The notes under the pieces were generated by a model that did not search any database, was not told where the DNA came from, and worked only from the letters and a program-made list of their open reading frames with translations. Positions 10,807-23,135 of a DNA stretch of 58,795 nt are shown here, piece after piece. Both the position numbers and the translations under genes were made by a program. The stretch is from contig JBBHKE010001824.1 in the NCBI GenBank assembly GCA_037447655.1, positions 1 to 58,795 of the forward strand, in the 5' to 3' direction. Each line of letters opens with the position of its first letter. The first letter of the stretch is position 1. The stretch is from Zygnema cylindricum. Taxonomy: Eukaryota; Streptophyta; Zygnematophyceae; Zygnematales; Zygnemataceae.

Positions 10807-13800
10807 ACTTCTTGTTGACGATATCAAATCATTGTTGACTGATGACTCTGCATGTTGATTTTACTGGAACTCCTGGATTTAGGCCTAGGTTTTATTTTTA
10901 CATGAGATAATTTTTTCTCAAGGTGAGAGTGAATCGTACAGTTTTAGGGTAAACCGCTTGTACGATTACTGAAAATACTGTATGAATTGTACGATTTACT
11001 CTCGAAACGAGGGTAAAACGTCGATCTTGTCACCCTTTCTGATTGTTTCTTTTGAAAACAACTCTGGTCATTTTTAGGATTTTTTTGGAAATCCAAGTTC
11101 CCAAGTTCTTGAGGCTGATGAAAGTCCCTGGGTGCTACTGGGATGGTGTTAGGTTTGAAACAAAAACCGGTATACTTAGTGCATTTTATTAAGTGATTTA
11201 GAGTAGATCGTGTCTACATGTGTAAGGAGATTCCGTTTGACTAAATATAAACCCACCATATTTGGTCTTATTTCTTCACATTTACTGATTTGAGTCAAGA
11301 TTCATAAAAACGGCTTATCCGATCGATGCGGCAGTTAGTGGGAACCTTTGATTTCTTATACAGGTTGTGGTCCTGTCAGTTGTGTTGTTATTGTCGTAAG
11401 TTAAACCTTATAAAGAACTTTTATGGTAATGTTGTTAGTGTCTCAAACACCACGTACTCCATGAAAGTATCGGGATACTTGTTGATTGGTATAATACCTT
11501 CATGGTAATGTTGTTAGTCTCTACACCACTTGTTGGTTGATAGAATGTTATAAGCTTCGAATCTTTGTGAAGTTTACACTTTACATCGGGTATAAGGTAT
11601 TAGTTTAAGTTTTGCACAGTTGGAGATATTCTTCCACAATCCCCACTATGCAACAAAACTTACACCGTCCATATCTGTTAGAGTAAAGGAAATATTAGTG
11701 TTAATGCAGAATTGAACTTCTTATAATTAATTTGACGTAGTGAGATGTGGCGAGACGTAATCTACTCCCTTAAATAGTGTTGTTAACACTATTCTATCAT
11801 TTGTTTTATCAACATCTGTTGCATGGGCAATTGGGTCTCCCATGCCAGTCTATACTGCATTTCTACCAGCATTATTATATCTCAATATTGATAACGTCAT
11901 GATAATCATCCTAATCGCAGAGAAAAAGTACCGCATTTTTTGCCTTACTAAATGCACGAAAGATGTAAAGTAGGAGTTGTCTCCTAGCGCGCTGCACTTT
12001 TTTCTACACCTTTTGTATGTATAAATGTGATCATACAGTTCGTACATGTACAACTTTGTGTTGTTCGTACTAAATTCAGTTTGTAAGAGTTCGAACAAGA
12101 CAGTTACATATGTGAGCAGTTTTATAAAAAATATGGTTCCTTGTTTGTGTTAACTAGTCACAACTTGACGCTTGAACAGCCAGTGTGGAACATAATCACC
12201 GGTAATCAGGGAGTTGTGAAATGTAGGCGCGGATGCCCTCTCATTCGTGGAAAATGGCGAAGATAACCCATAATTTTAGAGTTCATCCTTTCGCCGAGTA
12301 AGGTTGTGCTATTTTTTTTGACATTGTAAACTAAAGGTTTTACAAAATTATGTTTGAACTCACGATCGAGTTCGAACATTGTTTGTGCACTTTGTTATGT
12401 GTCAATAGTACGGAAACAAATGTGGTAATTTTGAACCATGATCCAAATCATTATCATTGTTTGACTTTCCCTTTCTTTTGTTTCCATTTTTTCAGATGGT
12501 TTACCATTGCATCTTTTCAATTCAGCCTATTGTTGTTATTTGAAAGTCTGGACTATTAATGGTATTGTAAGTCTAGGAAAGCGCGATGGTGAACCATTCG
12601 AATACATTGGAACATAAAAAAAATAGATAAATAAAAAATTGGGAGGCCAGATGAAAACCTGAAAAACCGAACGCATGTATCGTGAAAGATTAGCATTATT
12701 GATAAACACGGCGTCTTTATTTCGGTTCAAACTATGCAAAGACACCGGTAGCCTCATGCTTGTGAAAACAGTATAACAATCACAAGCAAAAACAGCAACA
12801 AGGCACCGCTTATGAAATAAAGGAAACAGATTGAATTAAAAAGCGCGATGTTAAACCATCTGAGTCCAGCGATACAAAAAAAACCGCAATAATGCTTTTC
12901 CACTCCCAAGAAGACCAGTTTATGTTACATGTCATCATCACAATGTGGGAATCCATGGACTCGTTCAGTTTTGCAGACATATTAGTAAGTGAGACTAACA
13001 AACTCCATAACTAGTACTTCTTGTTCCCTCACAAGCACATATATATTGTAAAGTCTCATCTGAGCACGGAAACAACAAACAAGGAAAAGTCGAAACAAAC
13101 TTGAAAAACCCAGAATTAAACAAACCAAAATGAAAAACACTGTGGGTTAGCAATTTTTATTTTTTCCTTCATTGTGGGTTCCAGATGGCGATTGGCTTTT
13201 GGTTGATGAAAATTTGTTGATACAATGATGAATATGACATTAACATTTGTTCCGTTGTTTAAATGAGCAAAAACCATTTTGGATACTCCAGTTACCTCTT
13301 ACTAAAAAATGAATATTATGAGGCACAAAATGTGATTAGAATGGTTTCACCTCCAATTGCTTTCGCACATTTGAACAAGGTTTGTTCATACAGAGGATAG
13401 AGCACTAGATGGCATGCGTTTTTAGAATATAAGACTAAATTAAGAAAGCGCCATGTGTCAATTTTTAGTGATGGCAAAGATTGAAAGCAGATGCCAAAAT
13501 GTGTTACATGAATGCATCAGCATAAATGTGAAAATGACAAAAAATTACCACAGCTACAGAGATATGAGCTCGTGGTACTCGGTAAAAAATGTGGCAATCA
13601 TATTACTTTGATAAGTCTATAAACTTGTCATTACAACACCATTTCGTTCTTTAGAGGATAACTATATGTAGGCTATCACTGGCGTTACTGCCAGTAATCC
13701 TAGTAATCGTACAAATGCTACATTTACTGCCAGTAACTCTCACTAATCGTGTATGTATAGTTAGCATATTAGACCTATCCAAACCTTCAAAAAAGGTGAG

Positions 13801-14100
13801 GCAAAGCGTTTTCCAGTTCTAACATAAGAGTTGACTCTTTTTTTTCAATAATGACTAGATAAGTTTGTTTTACATTACAGTAATGGCTCACAGGATAATT
13901 ACATTGAAGAGATTTACCCTGAAGTTAAGGATGAACTACAGGTAAGATTGCTAAAAAAACAGTACAAATTTTGCAATTTTTTCTCGAAACCAAAGTGAAA
14001 AAAGTTAAAAATAGGTTACGATCCACACTGTAAAGATGCCAGAACAGGATTGATATATTATGGGGATCGCATTTGATAGAAATTCAGTGTGTATCTCTCT

Positions 14101-14169
14101 TTAATCCTGTCAATTTACACTTCTTAATCCTGTCAATTTACACTTCTTAATCCTGTCAATTTAGACTTC
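14101..14169. repeat. three tandem copies of a 23-bp unit
   Basis: TTAATCCTGTCAATTTAC plus five bases is repeated at 14101, 14124 and 14147; the third copy has one substitution. Confidence 0.9.
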
Positions 14170-14723
14170 TGTTGCTAAATTTGTTTGGGCGGTCTTAATC
14201 TTGATGTGGGAATGGTGATTCCAAGAATCTGGTCAAACTCATGAATGCAACTTATGCACAAGAAATTGGACAAGCAAACACATTGCCCTTCAGAAAAAAA
14301 AAAAATATCAAATGCAAATAGAGGGAGAAAAAGAGCTCATATTGTACACTAGAAGTTTCATATTAACAGCTTTTTGGCTTGCCTCACTTCTTTTGATCTC
14401 CCAGTGAATAAGAGTAACCTTGTACAAGCTATTTCATTATATACATACTGCGGTGAACATTATATATGCATGAAAAGTGGCATGGAAATTGCTTATCCTT
14501 GCCTAACCTACAACCGCAAGGTGAAATTAACCTTCAAATTTGGGAGCATTAGCATAATTAACGTCAATAGCACGATGTCCTTGGGTAACTTCTGCGTGCA
14601 CTGATTTAAAACACTGACAAAACAGACAGACATTAATTGATAACTCGCACACCTTCGTAAATGACGAGCTTTTGCATCATATTTATGCATTTTATTCAAA
14701 CGATCCCAATTAAAAAAAAACCT

Positions 14724-15779
14724 TTAACGGTAGCCTTCCATCGTTTGACCGACTGGAGCGGCTCCTGTTGCCCGATGTTGAAATCCGGCATCGGTGACCA
14801 AGGGAGCTGCTCCAGGAATTGAAGAATCCACAATAGTGCCACCTGGCGGAGCAGCAGAAATCGGCATGCCAACAGCGCCAGGTGGCGGTCCGTACTTGAG
14901 TTGGCGAGCTTCTTGGCAGAGAGCACAAGGGTGGCACCAGCAATGGGTACAGAAATCGCCACATGGTTGTTCTTTCAAACCGTATTTGAATCTCAATAGG
15001 CGACGATGGCGAGCACCAAGACACGGGTCGCAAGTGAACCAGTACGCGAGAGGCCCGAGGATGAAGTGTAATGGGCAGCCATACCAGGAACCAAAGAGAC
15101 AGTGGGTCAGGCATCCAGCTGTCCCACCAGAAGAAACAGTTATCCCATAAGAAACATCCAAAGTCCCATAAGAAACAATTGTCCAATGACAGGGTATAAA
15201 TTTAATCAGTCAGAAACACCTTAAAGACATAAAGTTGAAGATTGTCGCAGCCAGGCAGGAAAGTTTTTCCAGCAAATAACGCTTTATCTTCAACTACGTG
15301 TTTGCCTGTGATATAAATGATTTCCTCAGGAACTTAAAAACGATGCAGCAGTTATCGTTGTCACCAGAAAATAGTAATTCACATGCGAGAATAGTTCATT
15401 TGACTGCTCATTTTCATATACTAGAACAAAATTGAGTGTAATACTAACCAATAACACTTTCTGTGTCCTCTCTCTCTTTACAATGTGCATTAAATAAATA
15501 TGGTAAAAACTCCTAAGGACTCATACCGAGCAAAAAAATAGACTTAACGAATTAGTGCCACCACCAGCTTCCATTCACACCTTTCGAGCTGTCATTTCCA
15601 CCTGCAGTATTTTCCAAATTGTGTCCGTACAGGTCACAAGGACACCAAAGGCCCTTGCAACAGATGGGAATATCGCTAAAACATCCACAAATATTCGAGC
15701 TCCAATCAGAAATCGGCGGAAGTTTCTTTGCACGAAGACCTTGAACCGGAGCTGCTCCAACTTTTTGGCCCATCTCCAT
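14724..15779 (-). CDS. PLAC8-family cysteine-rich membrane protein, two exons
   Basis: PLAC8 proteins (plant FW2.2/PCR, animal cornifelin/Plac8) are small cysteine-rich membrane proteins linked to organ size and to metal or calcium transport. Exon 1 runs 15779-15602 from an ATG in good context (CAGCCATGG) and reads WSSNICGCFSDIPICC then GLWCPCDLYG, the family's N-terminal cysteine signature. Exon 2 runs 15118-14724 and reads CLTHCLFGSWYGC, YGLKEQPCGDFC and HPCALCQEARQLKYG, the canonical CALCQE(Y/A)R(E/Q)LK end. Both donors (15601, or an alternative at 15580) leave phase 1 and fit the acceptor at 15119. The first gives 190 residues. The tail is Gly/Pro/Ala-rich. It is far more GC-rich than its surroundings. 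Specific function unknown. Confidence 0.85.
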
Positions 15780-15799
15780 GGCTGGGTAAATTTACTTTG

Positions 15800-16990
15800 T
15801 TTAGCTTTTTAATAAACTTTGGTGACCTGGTAAACATGGAGAAGTTGTTTAGTGAGCAAAGCACGTACAATATGGCCGAGTATTAAACGATACGGAAAAT
15901 GGAAAATACAACCATCAGAAACTCCAGCAACATCGGTTTCTCAGATGCTTTGCTTGTTGGGAAGTACTTTGCCACATAATGAACACAAAACAAAGTTTAT
16001 TACATGTTTACATAAAATTATTGCAGCCCGTAAACATAAGAATTTAATTCCCTCTCCTTATGATAAAAGCCATGTTCTCAATCCTACAATTTATGCTTCA
16101 AATGCTGACAAACATTAGCCAAAAACCTTCAATATTAATCTAAAAACCCTAACAGCATGAGCGACAAGCAATTATATGCTGGCTTGTGAAAAGAACTAAA
16201 GAAAGCATTCCTGCTCATCAGTAAATACAGTACAAAACGGTTCATTATTGGGAAGTAAGGAACGCTACCTTCAAATTCTGCAAGTTTCCTTAGAAAAAAA
16301 CCGGAATATAAAGGATTGAAGACTGGAAACCCTAAGGTAACTTTTTGCTCTCACGCTGGAGCAGTTCAAACTTCAAACTTAACAGATTCAAAGTTCAAAT
16401 TTGATACATACAAGGCGGGAGAGTATCCGCTCCAGTACAATACACCATGCTTCGAAAGAGGTTCGGAAGAACTATATGGAACGTACAGAAGATTCTTTAG
16501 TCCATCCTAAATTGTGTCTATCCACGTGGAGCAGTTCCTGTCCGCCAAATAGGCACTATAGTAAATAGCGCGCAGATTCTAAAATATTGACGCAACAGCT
16601 ATAGGCCAAAGTAGTTCGTGTGTCAGATTTACTTTACGTGTGAAAGTGGGGACGCGTCTGACGAAGCACATACGTGGCTGAAAGCGATGAAGTCAAACAG
16701 GATGGAGAAGATATAGACATCCACGTGGAGTGTAGTGACTTTTCAGAGCAAGACGAGGACATGTGGAATTCATTTTCGGCATGAGACAAGCGAAAAATAC
16801 AACAGAGTGGCATCCCTCGTGTCAATTGTAGTTTGGCGGCCATGACGTTACACGTCACCAAAATAAAGGAAGTGACTCTTTTGAAAATCAAATGATATGT
16901 TGACTGTTTGAAACACCTACTTGCACTTTATTGAAATTGCTAATTGCTCTTCATCACCTAAAGACCTAATCGCTCTTTATTGCTCTTAAA
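15800..16990. other. spacer without supported gene
   Basis: The only ORF with a non-repetitive translation is 16316-16510 (+, 64 codons), which has no recognisable domain or splice context. I see nothing else. Confidence 0.6.
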
Positions 16991-17016
16991 GCGAATTAGG
17001 GTGAACTTCCATTGGA

Positions 17017-17280
17017 AGAAAAGTAGGGTTGTTTACTGGAATTCGTACGATTTTGTACAAATTCGTACCATTTTATTTTTTTCGTCAGACGAAACATGAC
17101 GAAGCGTGTTTTCAGGATGGCTCCAATATTATAGGCGTAAGTATCGACTGTCGGATGTCTCACTATTTTAGATTCGCGAAGCAATCGCGCACATCGTCCA
17201 GTGTGAGCGAGGAGAGTTTCTTCACACTGGACGATGTGCGCGATTGCTTACATCCAGCGGTCAAATCTTACGCCTTTTTT
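17017..17280. mobile_element. fragment of a hairpin-forming element related to the one at 20473
   Basis: Begins AAGTAGGGTTGTTTACTGG, close to AAGTGAGGTTGTTTACAG in the PIF-like element at 20473, and likewise centres on a long perfect hairpin. The flanking GGCGTAAG (17133) and CTTACGCC (17265) extend the inverted arms imperfectly. A right terminal repeat is not visible. Confidence 0.5.
17179..17249. repeat. perfect 28-bp inverted repeat with 15-nt loop
   Basis: Arms 17179-17206 and 17222-17249 are exact reverse complements (core GCGCACATCGTCCAGTGTGA), separated by 15 nt. Either strand would give a long uninterrupted hairpin. Confidence 0.95.
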
Positions 17281-17616
17281 ATTTTAGCTTATAAAAATTG
17301 TAGCTGACGTTCGTTTAAACATGTCGTAAGTATGCAACCTCAAATGCACCTTCAAACTGAAGAAAGGGAGTTAAAAAAGAAAAAAAAAAAAAAACACAAC
17401 TAAACCAAAACAAAAATCGATTGACGGCTATTAGGGTTTTTAAATTCCAAACAGAACATTTTTTTGTATTTCAGATATGTCGATGTCCCTCGAAGTTGGT
17501 AGATCTGAAAGTTTGCAAAACTGAAAAAAAGTAAATTTAATCTTCACCGGCCTTTAATCAATTTGATGAGATTTGAAATTATTGTAAAAAGGCACCTGGA
17601 GAGTTAAGCATCATAC

Positions 17617-18204
17617 CACAGGCTTCTTGGAATCTGCAGTTTCAGAAATTGTCCTCTCCTTCCCCTCCACCCTCTGCTCCCTCTCCCTCCTCTCCCACCT
17701 CTCCACCTCCTCCACCTCCACAGTCACAATATTTCTTCGAGTTTCCGGAGTATTTCTTTGTAACCCACTCACTTGAATTTCCGAAATCGCCCTCTCGGTC
17801 CTTAATACACCGTTTACTTTTCTGAGGTCTTTTGATTTCTCTCTGCCTTTTCTAATTCCTTCACTAGGTTTTTCATTTTCACCTCTTTGAACAAAAGACG
17901 GATCCAGTGATGAAAATTTAATATGAATTTCTTTCAACGAGCTATTTTTATTGCTTACGCCGCCGGTCGATGTGTTTAGCGTACGAATTTCAACATTGTC
18001 AAAAATTAATTCTTGAATCGTTTCATTTGCTATCCTGGGCTGTCCTATCAACGTTTCCACCACTCTTTCTCTTTCTCTTCCTCTTTCCATCACTGTACCT
18101 CTCTTTCTTTCTCTCTCTCGCTCTCTGACTGAGTTTCCCGAGTCGAGTGGACGACCGTGAATTTCTCCACCGAGTTTTGTAATCTTGTCAAGTCCCTCTA
18201 CTTC
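17617..18204 (-). CDS. orphan internal exon of a charged, low-complexity protein
   Basis: One open stretch of 196 codons is bounded by a good acceptor (TTTTTTTGCCAG before 18204) and a donor (GTATGA after 17617), phase 0 at both ends. The protein is rich in Arg, Glu, Ser and Lys (RERERER, EVEEVERWERREREQR) with a more complex middle reading IQELIFDNVEIRTLN. No domain is recognised. It could be an upstream exon of the methyltransferase only if the same-strand PLAC8 gene were nested in an intron, so a separate gene is equally likely. Confidence 0.5.
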
Positions 18205-18721
18205 CTGGCAAAAAAAGATGCGTGGAAATACAATGGATGATCCGTGTTTCAGTTTAGAACAAATATAAACAAATATTTGGAAAGAAACACAGAAAAAAAC
18301 TGCATTTGGAGCTCGAGAATAAGGAAAGTTGACAGCTTAAGTTTATGAATGAATTTGGCTTGTAAGAGTTGTTCTATTTTACAAGTTTTTTAGGAAACAA
18401 AAGATTGAGAGGGCATCTACTGTTGTATAAAATGTTAATAGAGGTCAAGAGAGCAATGTGAATGCTTTTTGTTCTTTAAGTTGCAAGTTCTCTTCAGAAA
18501 AATATTGGGTTTATTAAAAAAAAAAAATCGCAACCTCCTTCAACCTGACATATACAATCTTAGAGCCTACTTCACAAAAATGGAGATTTTCACTTTTATT
18601 TTATGTTATTAAATGGAATCTGTAAACTGTTAAAACCAGGCTATCTTTAATTTTTTAAGCTTAATGGATAATATTAAACCAACAAATATTTCGACAGACT
18701 ACAGCTAAAAACATTCTAACC

Positions 18722-18765
18722 ATTATTATTATTATTGTTATTATTATTACTATTATTATTATTAA

Positions 18766-18804
<39 letters not shown>

Positions 18805-18819
18805 TACTATTACTATTAC

Positions 18820-18861
<42 letters not shown>
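18722..18861. repeat. ATT/TAA trinucleotide microsatellite
   Basis: About 140 bp of nearly pure ATT with a few ACT/GTT variants. The poly-Leu and poly-Ile ORFs over it are artefacts. Confidence 0.95.
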
Positions 18862-18862
<1 letters not shown>

Positions 18863-19780
18863 TCTGACTGGCGTTCGACAACATTACCGCATAGATATAA
18901 AATCAACAACACCACTTTATCAACATTATACAACAATATTTTATTTTGCATCACCAAATATGGTAAGTATGTTTGATTATGTGAAACTTGAATAAGAATT
19001 TTGATTAAACATGTTTGGAAACTCTTCATTAACCAGTGGAAAGAAGACACGTGTTCAATACAAGCAAATGTGAGTCACAAAATGACGACTTTACGAAGAT
19101 TAATTATTCATTTCTGACAAAATGGATCACGGTAAATTAAAAAAAAAAAGGCAGAATATTTATCTGTTCCTCTTCACAAGTATTGATTGAGCAAACAATA
19201 AATTGAATAACATTTTGATGACGTCACAAGATCCGAATTTGTCTTTTTCTGACGTACATTGTTAGAACGAAGCCGAAGTGATTCTTCCCAAACTGTTATA
19301 AATTTATTAAAATTAAATTAAATTATTTTTTTTAATTATTTTAATAAAACTTTCATGGAATTTTCATGGAGCATTCCGACAATAACCAACTTTTTTTTTT
19401 GAAAAAAAAAAGAGTTAGATTATTAAAAAACTCGTACATTGATGTTAGAAAAGTTAAATTAAAATGTGAGAGATTCTGGTTAAATTGAAACCGGAAAAAT
19501 TACCAAAAATTTCAGCAACCATATCAACCCGAAAATTTTGGAGGAGCCGTTTGAATAAAAATCACATTAAAATAAAAATCGATTCTGGAACACATAAAAA
19601 AAGAAGATTACTAGTATGTAATACTAAAATATAATGTAATGTAATATAATATAATTAATACTAAATAGCCATATTAAGGTTGGACGCTGTTGGATCGAAC
19701 ATGGAAAAGGAATAAAATGTATTTACAGACAACTGTAATGCATAAAAAATAAAAAAAAATGGCTAAACAAAACCTAATAT

Positions 19781-19972
19781 TACACCGTGTATCGTTATTA
19801 GTGTTAATATTTTTTTCGCCACTTAAAACATCTTTTCTCCGTACACACTTGTCCGATTCTCAATTTGAAACCGCCAATCGGAAGCTGGGAATCTTACCTT
19901 TCAATCGATACCGTCAGATCCACAATCCGACAAATGTGTACGGAGAAAAGATGCATTAACACTAATAGCGTA
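19781..19972. mobile_element. Tc1/mariner-like MITE, CACCGTGAATCG family
   Basis: Left end TACACCGTGTATCG, with right-hand ATTAACACTAATAGCG. Inverted subterminal blocks ACATCTTTTCTCCGTACA and TGTACGGAGAAAAGATG confirm the foldback. No coding capacity. Confidence 0.6.
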
Positions 19973-20198
19973 GTAAGCTGTTTTGTATTCTGCAGGCGCT
20001 AACCGTGAACGCCAGCTGTCGGCCGGCATGGGAATTTTCAAATCAGGTACAAAGGTGTATCAAATTCGTACATATATGTACAAAGTAAAAGGTTACAAAC
20101 GAATCAAAACGTTAGACCGGTACGGTAAATTTTTGGGCAAACAATCGTCACGTGGTATCTACAAAGACAAAGCGTCAACATTTCTGCACTGTACAGGA

Positions 20199-20414
20199 CA
20201 CCGTGAATCGCTATTAGTGTTAATGGATTTTTGGTCTCCAAAAACATATTTTCTCCGTACACATATGTCATATTTCGGATGTGACGGTTGCGATTGAAAT
20301 TTAAGATTCTCACCTTCAGATTGGCGGTCTCAATTGAAATTCGGGTAAATGTGTACGGAAAAAAGATGTTTGAAGTAGCAAAAAATTTGTCAGCACTAAT
20401 AGCGATGCAGGGTG
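20199..20414. mobile_element. Tc1/mariner-like MITE, CACCGTGAATCG family
   Basis: Ends CACCGTGAATCGCTATTAG and its imperfect reverse complement CTAATAGCGATGCAGGGTG, with the same inner CTCCGTACACA / TGTGTACGGA blocks as the copy at 19781. 216 bp, no ORF. Confidence 0.65.
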
Positions 20415-20659
20415 TAGTTTTGACATTCAACGCCAATTTGTGTGTCGATTTTGTAACCAGGACGCTGTGTAACGGTGGCGTTCCATCAAACGAAAAGTGA
20501 GGTTGTTTACAGAAATCCGGAGCTATCCGTATTACGCCGTACCTCTTATTTTGTTTTTATGCGCGAACAACATTACAGAGAATCTTGCCAATATTCTCCA
20601 AAGGTCTGGGAGGTAACAATGACCGTTGGATGTTTTTTCGCGAAGCATTCGCTTCGAAA

Positions 20660-20715
20660 TTTTCTGTAAATGGTGATGTACCTCGAGGAGGAGGTACATC
20701 ACCATTTACAGAAAA
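20660..20715. repeat. perfect 25-bp inverted repeat with 6-nt loop
   Basis: Arms 20660-20684 and 20691-20715 are exact complements (TGTAAATGGTGATGTACCTC in the left arm). A second perfect 11-bp hairpin (CGCGACACGTT / AACGTGTCGCG) follows at 20723-20756. Confidence 0.95.
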
Positions 20716-20933
20716 ATTGAGCCGCGACACGTTGGATAATGAATGAACGTGTCGCGACGGCAAACCAACGGAAATCGAAAAATTTCGCACATGATATATG
20801 CATTCAAAAATTCAACGGAAATCACGAAAGTGATCTCGTAACGAGCTTTCGTCGCGCTACTTTTGTTACCGGCCATTCGTCACACTATTTGTGGAAAAGC
20901 TCATTCGTCACGCGAAAAATGAGAAACCCTAAA

Positions 20934-21026
20934 AATAATGAGCTGGCATCTGACAAGCGTGGCAAATAATGAGCTGGTATCTAACAAGCGTTGTAAATAA
21001 TGAGCTGGCATCTGACAAGCGTTTGC
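20934..21026. repeat. three tandem copies of a 31-bp unit
   Basis: AATAATGAGCTGGCATCTGA plus about 11 bp recurs at 20934, 20965 and 20996, inside the PIF-like element. Confidence 0.9.
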
Positions 21027-21503
21027 AAAGAGTACAAAATGTGTGTGGTACGATGCCCTGGTCCGCACGTGCAAATGACGATTTCGAGTTGAAGCTGGTC
21101 GGTGTAAAAAATATTTGACGATTTTCAATATACGATCTTATCTTACGTGGTACCACTCATTTCGAAGCACGTAGATTACAGACACTGTGCGAAAGAACAG
21201 CGTTCAAAGTGTAGCATACTGTAATAAAGTTCGTACGATTACAGAATTTCGTGATGGAACGCCACCCTAAGTGGTAAGTTGGTAACACCATTTTAGACCA
21301 TAGATGTTTCATTCGTTAAAATTTTGAAAATTTTACGATTATGCATTATTTTTAGGGTTTTTTTGAACTTTTCATAAATTTCGTATAGTTTTCGTGTACG
21401 GACAGACTGTAAGGAGTGTACTTGTAATAAAGTACGAAAAGTACGGATGTAAATTGTACGGGCAGGTGAATGTACGGATTCTTTATAAAAAAAATATACG
21501 TTT

Positions 21504-22002
21504 CACCGTGAATCGTAATTAGAGTTCTGTACGCTAATTCCGTCACCCCAAATTTTGACCATATCACTATAAATAGAGTACATTATTCTAAATTATTCTT
21601 TACGTTATTTAAGGTACTTTTTGAATGAGCGTTAATAATATCTTTAATACAGTTATGTTTTAAATAGTGTGACGTACGGTCGGTGTTTGACGGTGCAAAA
21701 TTGTACTTTATTAAGTAAAAAAGTACAAATAATGATTTAGTACAGGCAGTTTTCATGTAACTGTGTTTTAACAAACAGCGTAATGCAAACGTCATAATGA
21801 CGTGAAACTGTACGTTTTGTCAGATTCTGTACTTGTACTTAATTTACAGTGGATATATTCAGCGCCCAAATTTACGCCCAAATTAGAGTAAAATTCCTTT
21901 TTGAAAAAAGTTCGATCACACAAATTAGAATTCATAACTCTAATTATTATTTTTTCTATTTTTACTCTAATTTTTTCTTTACTCTAATTACGATTCGCGG
22001 TG
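21504..22002. mobile_element. Tc1/mariner-like MITE, CACCGTGAATCG family
   Basis: Starts CACCGTGAATCGTAATTAG and ends CTAATTACGATTCGCGGTG followed by TA. About 499 bp with no supported ORF. Confidence 0.55.
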
Positions 22003-22040
22003 TACTTCATTTACGTGGTATGTACGGGTATACTTTAATC

Positions 22041-22725
22041 CATAGTTCAAAAGTAGGTGACCGTACGCCCATACAATATGCCTATTGTACGCAAAACATA
22101 CAATATGCCCTTAAGACCCATATTGTATTGGCCGCAAAATGAAATAAAATAGGAACAGGGTTGAGTTGCACATCGATCGATAGAGAATTAAACGACATGT
22201 CTAAATTTTGAAAAAAAATAGGACAAAAAAAATTATTTCTGTGAATTTTGAGAGACTTTTTATTTAAACCGTCAAATTTGGACGATCGGACGGTCGCTGA
22301 TCAAAATAGGCGATTTAAAAAGATCACATGAAAAGCCCATAACACAACTTACGAAATGACAATCTGTCATATTAGCGTCTGCAATTTTGAGGGCCACACT
22401 AAATAAAGCCTCAAATTGACCAACCACGCAGTATGGGCCGATAAAATAAAATAAAATATAACACTGCCAAAAAAATTACCAAAACCTACGGACCAACCCC
22501 GTTGGTGGCTTTTCCCTCGGAATGTCATCCTACGCCGTGTCAGTTCGCTAAAAAATTTCGTCCGGCGGCGTGCGCTGTACTTTGATCTTACGCCAGATTC
22601 GGACGTTCGTACAGGAGTGTGCACGACACACACACATACAGTATGCCTACGTTGCGCGAGTTTTGTGCAAAGTTTTGTGCGCCTACCAAAGGCCTACCAT
22701 AAAAAAAACCTACTTTTGAACTATG
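22041..22725. mobile_element. hAT-like MITE, copy 1, with internal insertion
   Basis: Inverted ends CATAGTTCAAAAGTAGG / CCTACTTTTGAACTATG and a perfect 8-bp target duplication CTTTAATC (22033-22040, 22726-22733). Eight-base duplications with CA...TG ends indicate the hAT superfamily. Compared with the 54-kb copy it is inverted and carries about 300 bp of extra sequence from about 22350. Confidence 0.8.
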
Positions 22726-23135
22726 CTTTAATCATTTAAGATGTCGTGATGTTTTTTATTCAGATTATTATTTTTTGAGTTTTTCGTATTTTTATTATAT
22801 AATAAGTCAAAGTCGGTCAACGCATTTTAAAAAATGTGAAATTTTGAATAATGCGCATATGCATTCTTTTTTAAAAAACTTTACCGTGCGCGTCGTACGA
22901 ATGAAACATCTATGTTTTAGACGTCTATGTCGTACTCTACTTTTGGAATCTTGCAATTTTTTAGCCCAGTGGGACCCCTAAGGCTAACGGCACCCATCGT
23001 GGAGGTGTCCACGTCGCCCCCCCTCGTTTTTCGAGTAATGACGCCTCGCGCCGCGAGCCGCATCGCTATCTACAAATGCCGCGAAACTACCACAACAATC
23101 CGTTGAACAAAGGGAATCGCGGGACAGGTTGATTT

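Larger units (their letters stand above)
10054..14700. other. unassigned spacer upstream of the methyltransferase
   Basis: No ORF over about 80 codons has recognisable composition or motifs. It contains the CCTCCCT repeat, a 77-bp echo at 11421/11498, three copies of a 23-bp unit at 14101, and scattered AT-rich sequence. N-terminal methyltransferase exons could lie here, but I could not place any with confidence. Confidence 0.6.
20473..21267. mobile_element. PIF/Harbinger-like nonautonomous element with internal hairpins
   Basis: 795 bp with perfect 15-bp inverted ends GGTGGCGTTCCATCA / TGATGGAACGCCACC and TAA on both sides (20470-20472, 21268-21270). It contains two perfect hairpins and three tandem 31-bp units. 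No transposase ORF, so movement would need a partner. Confidence 0.7.

Noticed and set aside
18661-19050. Poly-Ile and poly-Leu ORFs over the ATT repeat
   Set aside because: Pure microsatellite translation.
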